Assembly: GCA_040954595.2 (NCBI GenBank)
Contig: CM082594.2
Span: 11,346,001 to 11,410,000, forward strand
Direction of reading: 5' to 3'
Source: Balanoglossus misakiensis
Lineage: Eukaryota > Hemichordata
DNA: 64,000 nt
Shown piece after piece: positions 1 to 10,571 of the stretch (the stretch's first letter is position 1; each line of letters opens with the position of its first letter). Under the pieces are notes generated by a model. The model made no database searches and was not told the origin of the DNA. It saw only the letters and a list, made by a program, of their open reading frames with translations. The position numbers were made by a program, and so were the translations under genes.

Positions 1-2509
1 TGCTTTAACACGGAAGAGGCCGATTTTTGCGTGCAAATCGTCAAGATACGAAGGGGCATATGGTTTATAAATATCACGACACCAAGTACTCGTTGATACT
101 CTAACTGGTGAGTACCCCCATCTTTGTTTTTAGACTGAAATATTGTATATCGAGCGATCGGGCCCGCAATGTTTACACTGGCCCGATCCCCTTGCGGGAA
201 GGCTGAAAATCCGTTTGTTTCGTGTTTACGGAAATATTTCGGTGAAATATACTTTAAGACATCTTTTCTGAAGTGTCTTTGTTCCTCTGGTACAGATAGA
301 TTTACATATAATCAGAAAATAGTACGACGTCGGTCCACGTACTACGGTTGCTAAGAACATGACCTGTGCTGGGTAGAGAGCGCCAGCATGTGACAGTTTC
401 TGAAAAACGCTTGTTTTACCCGTCACACTTGTCTGGTTCCCTGCGCCACTCAACATTTTGTAAAACATTTAGCATATTAAATGTCTCCCGAGGTGCAACT
501 CTCAAGAGATATACCCAGTGTTCAACTCGGTTAAATCGTAAACATTACTCATTCTACCAACAAAGATCATATCTATGTATATATCTAAAATCTGTGTATC
601 TAAATGCTGATCAAAACTGCCAACTGATCATGATGACCAGGCAGCTTTTGCAAGAATTGTACTTTAGTAATGTCTACACGTGCTAGAATAAGGTCTACTA
701 TTTTATTCAACCATTCTTTGATAGCTAAATGACATTATAAGAGAGACATCAAAGAAACTAATTTTAAAGAAAATTGTTAACACACAGGCTTTTCATCCGT
801 CACACGCCCTTTAATACTCATCCCTTGTCCAAATTTACGCTGTACACATGATTTTTCTGTACAAAAAACTTGTAAAAATTATTCAAAAAACCTGCACGAC
901 ATGGCAGACTTTCTAGCTAGCCTACTGTGTTCTCTATGCGCCACTTAAATGTCAACTTTATTTAAGTGATTATATGTTCAGAATGTCGACACTTTGGTAT
1001 ATACCTTTCATTGCAGGGACGAAATGCCGCCCGTTAAAAAGACATTGACATTTGTGATCAAAAGGACCACGTGGTTCACGATTCAAAAATCTTAGCATGT
1101 CGCAGCGAAATATCGTAGCTGGATTTCAGCGGTGTGACGAGCAAATGGTATACCGCGAATCTTTTATGTCTGGCTGGAAACACGTTGATATTACCCAAAT
1201 TGTAATCGCGTAGCTTTGTTTAGGTAATCGTCGACCGAATTTGTGAGCATGTGGCGAAAATTACATGCGCGCACGTCCGTTCAACATAAACGACCACTTT
1301 AAATTTGAAGACTTACTTCCAACACCGTCGCGTCGTGGGCAGAGGAAAATTGTGACCTGCAATGTAAAATGACTTGACTAAAGCTGAATGTGTGAAATCA
1401 AAGATGCATAAATGCAAAGCCACGTCATGACTATTTTGATTGGGTCCAGCAGGCTGTCTGTCTGTCTGTTTATATGTTAGCATGTCGTACGTACGTATCT
1501 ATTACGGGTTTCCAACTTTTATGGCATGGGTGGGCTGGGGGAATTGTGGGTAGGAGGCGCACGTAGAAGGTGGCCTTCCCCAAAGCATGTTGCTGAAATG
1601 CGACCCATCATAGTCAATGATTATATGTGACCTCTCCCCCAAGAGTCTGTGTTATTCTGTTAGAGATACTCCACCTGGTCATAACATGGAAGATATACCC
1701 TAATCTGCAAAATTGTAGAAGAAAATCTTTTAATAAGCTCGGGATGGATTATATTGTTTCATTATCAGGTCATTTTCGGAGAACACAAAACCATCACGGC
1801 CACACATCTGTGTGACTGAGGCTATACAACAAACCTTGTTTGATCGCCACATAGTTTGAATAAGTTTGAACGCTTTTTTAAAACCCCAGCACCAAACTTT
1901 TTTCTTCACACTACAAAATCGACCCAGTTGCACAGCCTTGTATTTTTGAATAGCACATGATACAGCGTGGTTGTAAACGTTTCCTTTTGCAGGTTCAAAG
2001 CGAGATGGTAATTTCCCATCGGGTGTCAAACCTCAAATGTCGCATCGATTACTTGCTCCGCGGGAATGAAACCTACACTGTGATATGTGATTCGCTGCCA
2101 ATATAAGAATGGGCGTACAGGGCCCTCAAAACTGTTCCACCCGTTCCAAAGCGTCAAGACTCATCTTTCGGAAGGTAAGTGAAATAATCATGTCCACTGA
2201 AATACGTATAACAAGCATTTTTGCCCATTGCCAAAGAAATGTTCTTATCTTGTCTGTTTCAGCAGAATGATTAATGATGTTATATATGGCTCTGTAACAG
2301 ATATCTCGTATCATGTGTTATATTGTATCTTATAGCCTATTACGGTATATCTGCCTATGTACTCTCTTAATGCAATTCTTGGGCAATAAACCACACCACC
2401 ACCTGTTGTATTTATATTATCATTTCTGTCATTTTCACTCTTTTCGAGAGGTGAAATAAATAAATGAAATATTCAGCTGCCATTTTGACATGTACAGTTG
2501 TGGGCGAGC
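1..2509. other. Intergenic DNA, no gene seen
   Basis: Short open stretches occur on both strands but none resembles a known protein, carries a signal peptide, or links to another exon through convincing splice sites. A short GTCT run lies near 1453. I see nothing functional up to the left end of the hAT-like element. Confidence 0.5.
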
Positions 2510-3430
2510 AGAGTTTCCGGTAGTTTTTTTCCCCAAGCGTATGCCATACGCAAGAGGTCAATAAAAATGCGTACGAAGGTGATTTAAATGCGTACAATGT
2601 ATTCATATCACATCCATTAGCAGACTGTTGCAAAGCAACGCAAAACACTTCAAATGGCACACATTGTAACCAAAAAGAATTCGAAACAGACCAAACAGCT
2701 TTTGACGTGATTTTACGTTTACAGACAAATGACGTCGCTTCTCTATGATCAGTGCCTTGCATATGCCGTTTGATGGCCGATTTTTTAAGATCACGAGAAC
2801 CTCGCGAGAAAGCATTCTTTTTGCCATATTTTTCACAAATCTTACAGAAAAGCACGAGTGTCTTTTTTTCTGCCGCTTTCGTCGACGTCGTGCCGTAACC
2901 ATGGATACTCGGCGAGCCACTGATCTTTGAATTCTGTGTGGCCAGTCTTTGCATTCTCTCGCATTTTTTTCACTGGTGGGGCATCCCCCGCTGACTCTTG
3001 GTGTTCCGAATAATCGATTTCAGTGGCTTTCTTTCCATTATCAGTATAGGATTTCGACGTAAATTTAAATGAAAATAAAGTTGACTGTTTTGCCGCCATG
3101 TTGATCGATATTACACGTACGCAGGCTCACGTACGTGACGCATGGCATGATGATTAGAACGCGCGCTAAACGAAAATTGTTACATTTTATCATGGTCAAG
3201 CGTCTGCGCAAATGGTTTGGAATGTTGCAATTTTATTCAAAACATGTAAGCGTGCACAAGGTGCTGTCTAGTTTGTCGGTCGTGTGATGAGTCTTTTGTT
3301 AGCTCGAACTTTCAATGGCGAAAACAGAGTCAATTTCATTGCGTACGCCAGACGCACTTGTCGGTTCAATATGCGTATAGAAATTTTCCATTGCGTGTAT
3401 TACGCACATTTTTGCGTAACCGGAAACTCT
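2510..3430 (-). mobile_element. hAT-like DNA transposon, non-autonomous
   Basis: The ends are inverted copies of AGAGTTTCCGGT (left at 2510, right ending at 3430). They are flanked by a near-perfect 8-bp target duplication, GGGCGAGC at 2502-2509 and GGGCGAGT at 3431-3438. An 8-bp duplication is typical of the hAT superfamily. Both subterminal regions are rich in TGCGTA/TACGCA motifs (about 2540-2600 and 3340-3420), like the short subterminal repeats that hAT transposases bind. At ~0.92 kb it cannot encode a full transposase (usually over 600 residues), but it carries a zinc-finger exon on the minus strand. Seen: termini, duplication, motifs. Inferred: superfamily and non-autonomous state. Confidence 0.65.
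2720..3099 (-). pseudogene. hAT/ZNF862-like zinc-finger exon, frameshifted
   Basis: A minus-strand frame starts with ATG at 3099 and reads MAAKQSTLF..., then a FKDQWLAEYPWL stretch. A second frame then carries FCKICEKYGKKNAF and HMQGTDH, giving C-x2-C followed by H-x5-H. This order (a W-x-EYPWL motif, then a TTF/BED-like finger) is known from the N-termini of ZNF862/C17orf113-type proteins, which derive from hAT transposases. The two parts lie in different frames, and the break falls at or near a run of seven A on the minus strand (2863-2869). No catalytic transposase domain follows. The exon lies wholly inside the element at 2510-3430, so it is best read as a decayed transposase start. A sequencing error in the homopolymer could explain the frameshift but not the missing catalytic part. 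Confidence 0.6.
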
Positions 3431-4161
3431 GGGCGAGTACTGATTTTTTGAAACTAAATCTACATCAGTTCTGCAAACCTTATCAGTGAAGAGATGTTTC
3501 TTGTCTCATGGGCTTCAGTCATATAATCTGGGATCACGGCACCTTTGACCCAGCTACTAATATTTCTAAACTTAAATAAGACCCACATGGTCTGTAATTC
3601 ACGAACGCTTTCTAAATGTAAATTCCATATCTTTTATTTTCGGTATATATTTTAACGGCTGGTTATTGTGTCATTTCTCAAGAAGGCATTGAACTCCTTC
3701 ACTCTAATTTCAGTATGTCTGAAAAAAAAGAAATTGTGAACATGACCCTTGTTTGAAAATGTCTAGAAGCGCCGTCGGTCATGTCTGTGTCACACTTGGT
3801 GTTGTTCTGAAATGAGACACTTGCGTGTATAGTTTCTGCAGCTCTATCTGATACCAGATTGATTTCAAGAAAATCAGGCTCAGGAAGGATTGCAGAATCG
3901 GTTTTCTCTTCCGCGTTAGGCGAACAAAGGAACAAATCAAAGAGTTTCGAATATGAAACACTGACTTGTTCATATTGTGACAAAATGAAATCTTACTCTC
4001 AGAAAATGTTCGTCAGCACTTTGAATTTTTGTAATGACGACTGTTGTGGTGACCCTGATCAGATTTGTGAAAATATAACATATTTATTGAGTCGTTTTAT
4101 TCCTGTTCTTTCTTTCCCTGAACTAGAGTCATCATTAACGTGCAAGACACCCATTAACAAG

Positions 4162-4560
4162 ATGATCCGAAACATACTGGCCCTTGCATGCGTCGCTTTC
4201 CTGATTTCAATACAAGCCGTGACTGAAGCCATAAACTGTTCCGATGGCAGGCCGATGTTGATCGACAGTGTCCGAGAACGTCTTCCTGACCTCAAGCCAC
4301 ACGTCAGAGAGAGGGTTGGCCGCTGGATACCGTATCCACCGGCCGAAGAATGGACAGATGCCGAAGTGGAGGGCGTGGTGAGGTACGCTGTTAGTCACAT
4401 GATGGACAACCCAAAAGTGGTGGAGATACTGAACCAGTGTTATGCAGATTTCACCGTCAGATCCCAAGCCTACATCAACTCTTGCAATGCTGCTGCAGCA
4501 GGGTCCGGAAAGAGGAAGAAAAATTGGTTGGATATGGTGGATAGCTCACAAATTGTATAA
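4162..4560 (+). CDS. Small secreted protein, possible peptide precursor
   Basis: The predicted protein has 132 residues. The frame is open upstream to 3859, but the Met at 4162 is chosen because a textbook signal peptide begins there (MIRNILALACVAFLISIQ..., cleavage likely after VTEA near residue 23). A plausible acceptor (CCCTGAACTAG at about 4125) precedes it, so the longer N-terminus is probably intron or 5' UTR. The mature part has three cysteines (near residues 26, 94 and 108), is rich in charged residues and Trp, and ends with GSGKRKKNW. Gly-Lys-Arg is the usual signal for dibasic cleavage and C-terminal amidation in peptide precursors. A donor-like AAG/GTATGG just after the stop and an acceptor at 4788 suggest a 3' UTR intron. 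I do not recognise the family; a neuropeptide role is only a possibility. Confidence 0.55.
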   Translation: MIRNILALACVAFLISIQAVTEAINCSDGRPMLIDSVRERLPDLKPHVRERVGRWIPYPPAEEWTDAEVEGVVRYAVSHMMDNPKVVEILNQCYADFTVRSQAYINSCNAAAAGSGKRKKNWLDMVDSSQIV

Positions 4561-4966
4561 GGTATGGAGGTATGCTGTTTCAACTGATTTTTGTTGTTGT
4601 GGTGGTGGTTTAAGTCAGATAGAAAATCGCCATCCATGTGTGACAATCTCGCACTTGGGCGGTGGGATAGTGTATGCAACTTGGCATAGCCTATAGCCAT
4701 CAAAGGGATGAAGGCCTATCTTGCCATTTTCCTTATTTTCATGTCTCAGTGTTAAAGTACTCTATAAAATGTTTTCTTGTATTTTCAGGTCCAAAACGAG
4801 TTGGCCCACGTGACGTACCCGACGCCTGAGAATGAAACAATTTGCCGAAATGTAAATGACCCCGACCCCGGGTGAAAGGTCAGCAGTCATGCTCAGAATG
4901 GCATACATGAAAACTTAATTATTTATGAGGAATTCTTTACGTTATGTTTCTCCTGAGGAAGCTTAT

Positions 4967-4972
4967 AATAAA
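4967..4972 (+). terminator. Candidate polyadenylation signal
   Basis: An AATAAA lies about 410 bases after the stop codon of the small secreted protein and after its probable 3' UTR exon (starting at 4788). It is a reasonable end for that transcript. Confidence 0.4.
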
Positions 4973-7900
4973 AAGTGATGGCGTCATTTTTACCAGAAAT
5001 AATCCGTTTAGTGTCTGTCTCACACTCAAGCATATATGCAAGATATTTTTCATTTTGTATTTTAAACAAGGTGATAATCCTCTTTTCAATCTCAATCCAG
5101 AGTATTGCTTCAGAAAAGTCGAGGTGTCGAAACCTTTCCACCTGTCAAGTCAGTGAATATGCCTGCTGGTATGCTGTATGTTGGAACTCGAGTCTGTCTT
5201 CCCCTAGGCAACATCCCACAACGTCTGGTCAGTCTCACTATTTTCTTGTATACTCAGAACGTGTGTGTAGTTAATTACAAAAGTATGTCTTTCGCGAATG
5301 AATTTATGTCTGGCGTTGACGACGTGTAGCATGAGTTCAGGACGATCAGACTAATCACATTCCCAGTTTTACTTTGATATCAACACCTGTTAGTTGTCTG
5401 GTTCTCCCTGAACAGTGGGACCAATGCCAACGGTGCGTTTGTATACAAAAAGTCGCACATGCGTAGTTCAAACGACCACCTCCCTTTAATCATCAACAAA
5501 TCTCAATTTTCACAAGTTCTATGGTTTTCGCTCACGTCTACGTTCCACAGGCTTGTTCTACATTTTAGTCCCTGAACACGAAGTTTCTACTCTGAGTTAA
5601 AGTGATGTCTCACTGACTGCCCTTCGTTTTTACACACATCATAGGGCCTACTAGAATCTCGGCCTTGACTGTGTTAAAAACGATTTAACATATGTACCTC
5701 GTTCTTGTAAATAGCCAGCGTCAGGTTTATAGAGCTCTTTCTTTCACAGCATGGATGTTATCCCACGCTTGAAATAGGGCATTTAGCGAATGTCAAGGCA
5801 ACGCTTTAAAGCGATAAAGATTCACATGCATTGTTGTCAGTGCCAGTGATTGTGACTAACTGCCGTGGAAATAGACACAACTATTATGCGTAACAATGAG
5901 AGGGTTGGTGATAGTTAAATTGTACGCTTATTCGTTCGTTTCCAACACATTGGCAGTGATTGTCCACTTATACGCCCGGTAATATAGCATATGTGATTAT
6001 TTGACCAACGCAGGAGGGCGGGGACCTCCTGTTGCCAAGCCCTATGTGCATGTGCTATACTTATTGCCACCCGAGTAAATTTAAACTCTATGTCTACTTC
6101 TGACTGTATGCCCTTCTGTCATGAACTTCTGTTTCTCCTGGTATGCCGCCCTCAGTGGTGGCTTATTGCTAATGATCAGGCCACTCATTAGTGTTACTAC
6201 CCATAGACCAAGTTGTCATTGATAATCCGAAGTAATAATACACGTAATAGCAAGTATGAAGCTGTCGAGCCTCTTGGATATCAATATATCAATCAGTACC
6301 GAAACAAGTTAAAGGCATTTGTTAGTGGTCGCGATAGCTTGCACGTCGCAAGCTTTCTTTCCAAAAGGCGAAAAAAGTTAATCGTTTGTGGCGCTGTTTC
6401 ATAAAGGCCCCCTTTGCAACAAGTTTAACATGTTTCTAGTACTTTTGGCAGAAGATGATACATAAGTTACCCCATCACACTAAATCACATAGAATCAAAC
6501 TGCATCAACACAACACATCAAAAACACTGCCAGCCAAAATATAATAAGCTATATTTAAGTATGACGTCAAACCTGGTCCATCGCTTAAGGTAGGCAGTTG
6601 ACAGTGCCACTTTGGTGAAACGATAACAATATACGCAAGAAAAAAAACAGCAGTCTTCATTGTTTATTTTTGTAATGTTTGGAAGTAGTATAACTGACCA
6701 TGAATACATACGCTCATGGTCACTTTTATATACATTGTAACTAGTATATCGCCCACGTTTTTCACAATGTGTTTTGATGTATTGCGTTTCCATTGCCAAA
6801 GCGTGGGCATGGTTTTCGTCAAACTCGGGGGTTGGCTGTGGCTATATCACGGCCTCCTACGTGCAAATGGTGACATAGTTCAGAGCTTGGAGAGATTTTG
6901 GTCGATATCATTTGTGCAGATTATCGCCTTCGAATGTGCCTTGGTTAAATGTCCTGTCTGTTCGGAACGCGACAACTGTCACGTGTACCACATTTTAAAA
7001 ACACGGCGTCCACGTTTATATAATTACAACTATCTCTTCATCATCACTATGTCTATTTTCCCGGATTATAAATATTCCCACTTAAATTTTGAGAGATTGG
7101 ATCCGAGTGTACTATCAGAGAATAAATTGCGGGCTCAGAAGTTCCGATAAAGGGTTTTATTTTTTCTCTAAATCTCATAAAATCTAAATTATACTAACTT
7201 GAGATATCTCACCAGTCTTCCCCAAAGAAATAGGAGTCAATAAATCTTTGATTTCAACTCGGAATCCGCAACGAGCGATAGAGGGGTCGCTCCGACCATT
7301 TGGGTATTGTGGCTGCGCATTGGACGATCGAGGTTATATGTAACTGTTCTGTCGATGGCTGGTTCCGGCTCTATTGATGTCTGACAAGCTGTCCTTTTGA
7401 CACAAGGAAACTGGCAATTAATTAGCTGCTTCTAATTGCATTTCCTCGCGCCTTGCGCACCTAAATCATTACTGGAACAAGAGTGTACATTTAGGCGTCT
7501 GTCCAATATGATGAAGTGGCCCTTGAATTCCGTTGAAGTTGTTCTGGAGAATCAGTCAATATGTCGCGAACGTTAAACGGTGCAGAGTCGACACTGCACT
7601 TTGTGTATCAGCTAATTTGTGTCCTAACTATATATATTTATAATCATCATCAAGTAGGCAGCCAATTTGACATGTTTGACTCCATTTACCATCATACAAT
7701 AGTCGAGTCAGTTCCTAATGTCACTTCAAAGAGTAAATTTTTCAAAGCGAACTAAAGAGCACGGAAAATATATTTTTGTGTTAAATCGATAATATATTGT
7801 CCCAAACAGAACTCCTAGTTCTTTTTCATGTAAAAGCGCAAGCAAGTTATATTCAGAGATCTCGGTTTTATTACGCAGAAAAATAATTCCCAGCGAATGC

Positions 7901-10474
7901 GAATGATGTATTATCTATTGCCCACATGAGTGCATCACGGCGATTGGATGTGCACGAAAGTAATAACATTGATCGGACTTCCGGTCGCACTTCACGTAAT
8001 AACTTAGACCTAGGTGGAAGGTTTTTCATCAATTGGGAGGTTAGCTGAGTGTTAGGAAAATTCGCTAGAGGTGTATATTTTATTTAAGGAGCTTACTGCA
8101 TTGGTAAGGAAAGTGTAACATGTCTTAGATATATCTTTGGAAAGAGTTTGTTTTACTGAACCCAGTGTATCTTCACGAGAATGTTTGTTTATAGAGGGAT
8201 ATAAAGTGTAAATGTGACGTCTCACATCTTTGCATATAACACGGATATGGAGAGTGTTTCTCCGTTAGTTCTAGTCTACACAGCAAGATTGCTACAGACA
8301 GAATACTGTATACATGTATGCAACAGGCCCTGACCAGTCACTGTGGCTGTATCTGTGGAAAAAAAATCTTTTCTGTGGTATGTGCATTTGGTCAGACGAC
8401 CGAACTTTTGTCAGTCATTCAATGAAAACTATTGCTGGTGTGACCAATCAGATTTGTATTTCTCCGTCACGTGATTTAGACATTATATTCCAGGTTTGTT
8501 CTATTGGCTATAGGCCTAACAAAAAATTACAAAAGGAGATTTTGAACAGTTTATATTCTTTATTAAAATCAGGAGCAGTGTGGTGTGTTATATCGCGAGG
8601 AAAAACACGCTTACATATCACATTTGTACACTAACAAAAATGACGAAATGCAGAATAAAACAAGGAGTATTCTTTGTAGATGAACTCAAGTTGAATATAC
8701 CCGTTATTGTCAAAACAGGTAGTTTTCAGTCGTGTTGTGTTTACTTATGATAAGTTAATATCCAACATGGAATGGAGTACACAAAATGAATGATAAAATT
8801 GACAGCAAATCTACTTGTAACAAACATTGCCATGCTTCTCTATATCTACCAAATTCAAATACAGGAAAAACCATCTGCCAATAGATGATTTTCCTCTCAT
8901 TGCGAGATCTCGCGAGACTTGGTCAATTACCATAGATACTGGCTGCCAGCCAAGCAACAGAAATCAGGATTTATATGAAATTAGAATAGGTACAGAGTTG
9001 AACAAAAATTGCAACGTGACGTTTAACACGATGGGCCATGTTTTGTTTGTACTGTGTCACATGACAATGTCCTCCCTTATAAAGTGCTCAGGCACGCGAG
9101 ATCTCGCAGGTCTCGTGGTGTTCAGAAAATGGTCTATTATGAGACGAGCTGAGACCTGCGAAGGACCTTCGACAGAAGTGGGAAGCGTTGGTTCTCTCCG
9201 ATAATTCCGGCACGTCTGTCCAAAATAGCAAATAACTTCGACGTGAATTCTCTCATAGGCCTGGATCGTCGCAACACAGATGTCCCTTGTGAACTGTAAG
9301 AAATCTGACTTCGTTTGCCGTAACGCCACGATGGGTTGATTTTCGTTTGCAAAATGTGTTCTGCCGCGGCTTTATCTGACAAGAAAAAAATATAGAATAT
9401 ATGTTTGTTTTTAAAAAGTTTTATGTTTGGATCGCGCTGGTTGAACTCTCAGCGATGACTATGCTCATTTTGCATAATTTCAAGAATGTCCCCTTTCCTA
9501 GACATTTCAACATAAAGACACCTTTGGGAGAAATATGTGAGAAATTTAGACCAAAGTCACCCTCCAAGTTACACAGTCCAGAAGAGGGAGAAAAAAAGAT
9601 CAAAATACAATTACAACCAATTCAGATTCCGCCAGCGAGCTCCCCCAGATGTGTCGTCAACTTTTTATGCAACAGAAATCACGATCTGTATATTCGTAAA
9701 ATTGATATCGTTAACTTTACAACCGACAGGTTCTTATTATAAGAAAATGATATATTAAAATGTAATATGTATGATTAATAGCCCCATCAAATTAATGATA
9801 ATGCGTGATTGGAAATATGTTTTCGTGCACGTGTTATTAAATGAAGATCAGTGCTGTTGATTCATGCCGTAAAGTGCATTTTTTTTTGCTACAGTCACAG
9901 TGAGACGTTTTTGAGGTGTGGTGAGTATTGCATAAATATATTCGAACAAAATCGTCGTCGTACAATTTGTGGTTCATCATCACAACAGACAATAGACGGA
10001 TACTCCAAACTCACTCTTAAGTTTAAATCGCTGAGTCCAATCGAGATTTTGAGAATGCAGATCAATTGTAACCCTGGACAACTCACCCCCTCCACCCCCG
10101 CTACGCTCGTAACGACAATAGACCACACTGATGCTTCAGTTTTGAAAACAGCCCAGTTGCTCTATTCAGCAATGACAGCACTGTAGCATAATTGTAGTAT
10201 TAGTTCTCATTCTCCTCATTGTGTAAATCTTACGTATTTGAGTAAATCATCCAAGGTATTTTGTATCATTTATTCTCCACCCCACCCCTCTCCAAAACAG
10301 GTGTCGTTTATGTTGAAAAGCGCCGGGAAATGGAATCATGAAATGTTTTGTCTGAAGCGGACTGAAATCAATCTTTCAAAGAAATTCTTTGCTCTTTTGC
10401 GTAACGGCAATTGCCATAAGAATTCTGTCACGGTTCAGTGCTTATTGGAAACTTAGTTTAGAAGTAAAACTTAC
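4973..10474. other. Intergenic DNA, no recognisable gene
   Basis: Open stretches up to 144 codons exist (the longest at 6716-7150 on +), but they show no domain, signal peptide or conserved motif that I recognise. Two copies of the 12-bp palindrome GCGAGATCTCGC lie at 8902-8913 and 9096-9107. I cannot exclude small exons of unknown genes. Confidence 0.4.
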
Positions 10475-10571
10475 CTTGAGCACTTGGGGAACTTATTCTT
10501 TTTGAGCCTGCCAGAGCATGAGGCAATATCATTACTATAAGTATCATCACTACCATCAGTTTTAGATCCAT
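10475..10571 (-). CDS. Candidate signal-peptide first exon
   Basis: From the ATG at 10571 on the minus strand a very hydrophobic leader is encoded (MDLKLMVVMILIVMILPHAL, then AGSKRISSPSAQ). A strong donor, CAAG/GTAAGT, follows at 10474. The exon has 97 coding bases and ends in phase 1. A possible phase-1 continuation lies after the acceptor CTACAG near 10188, which would add about 26 residues before a stop, but nothing confirms it. This looks like the start of a small secreted protein of unknown kind. It could also be a chance hydrophobic frame; the donor is the main support. Confidence 0.35.

Noticed and set aside
3859-4161. Longer N-terminus of the 4162-4560 protein
   Set aside because: The extension lacks a signal peptide, would bury the clear one, and contains a plausible splice acceptor.
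6716-7150. 144-codon plus-strand frame
   Set aside because: No domain, signal or splice context; composition looks random.
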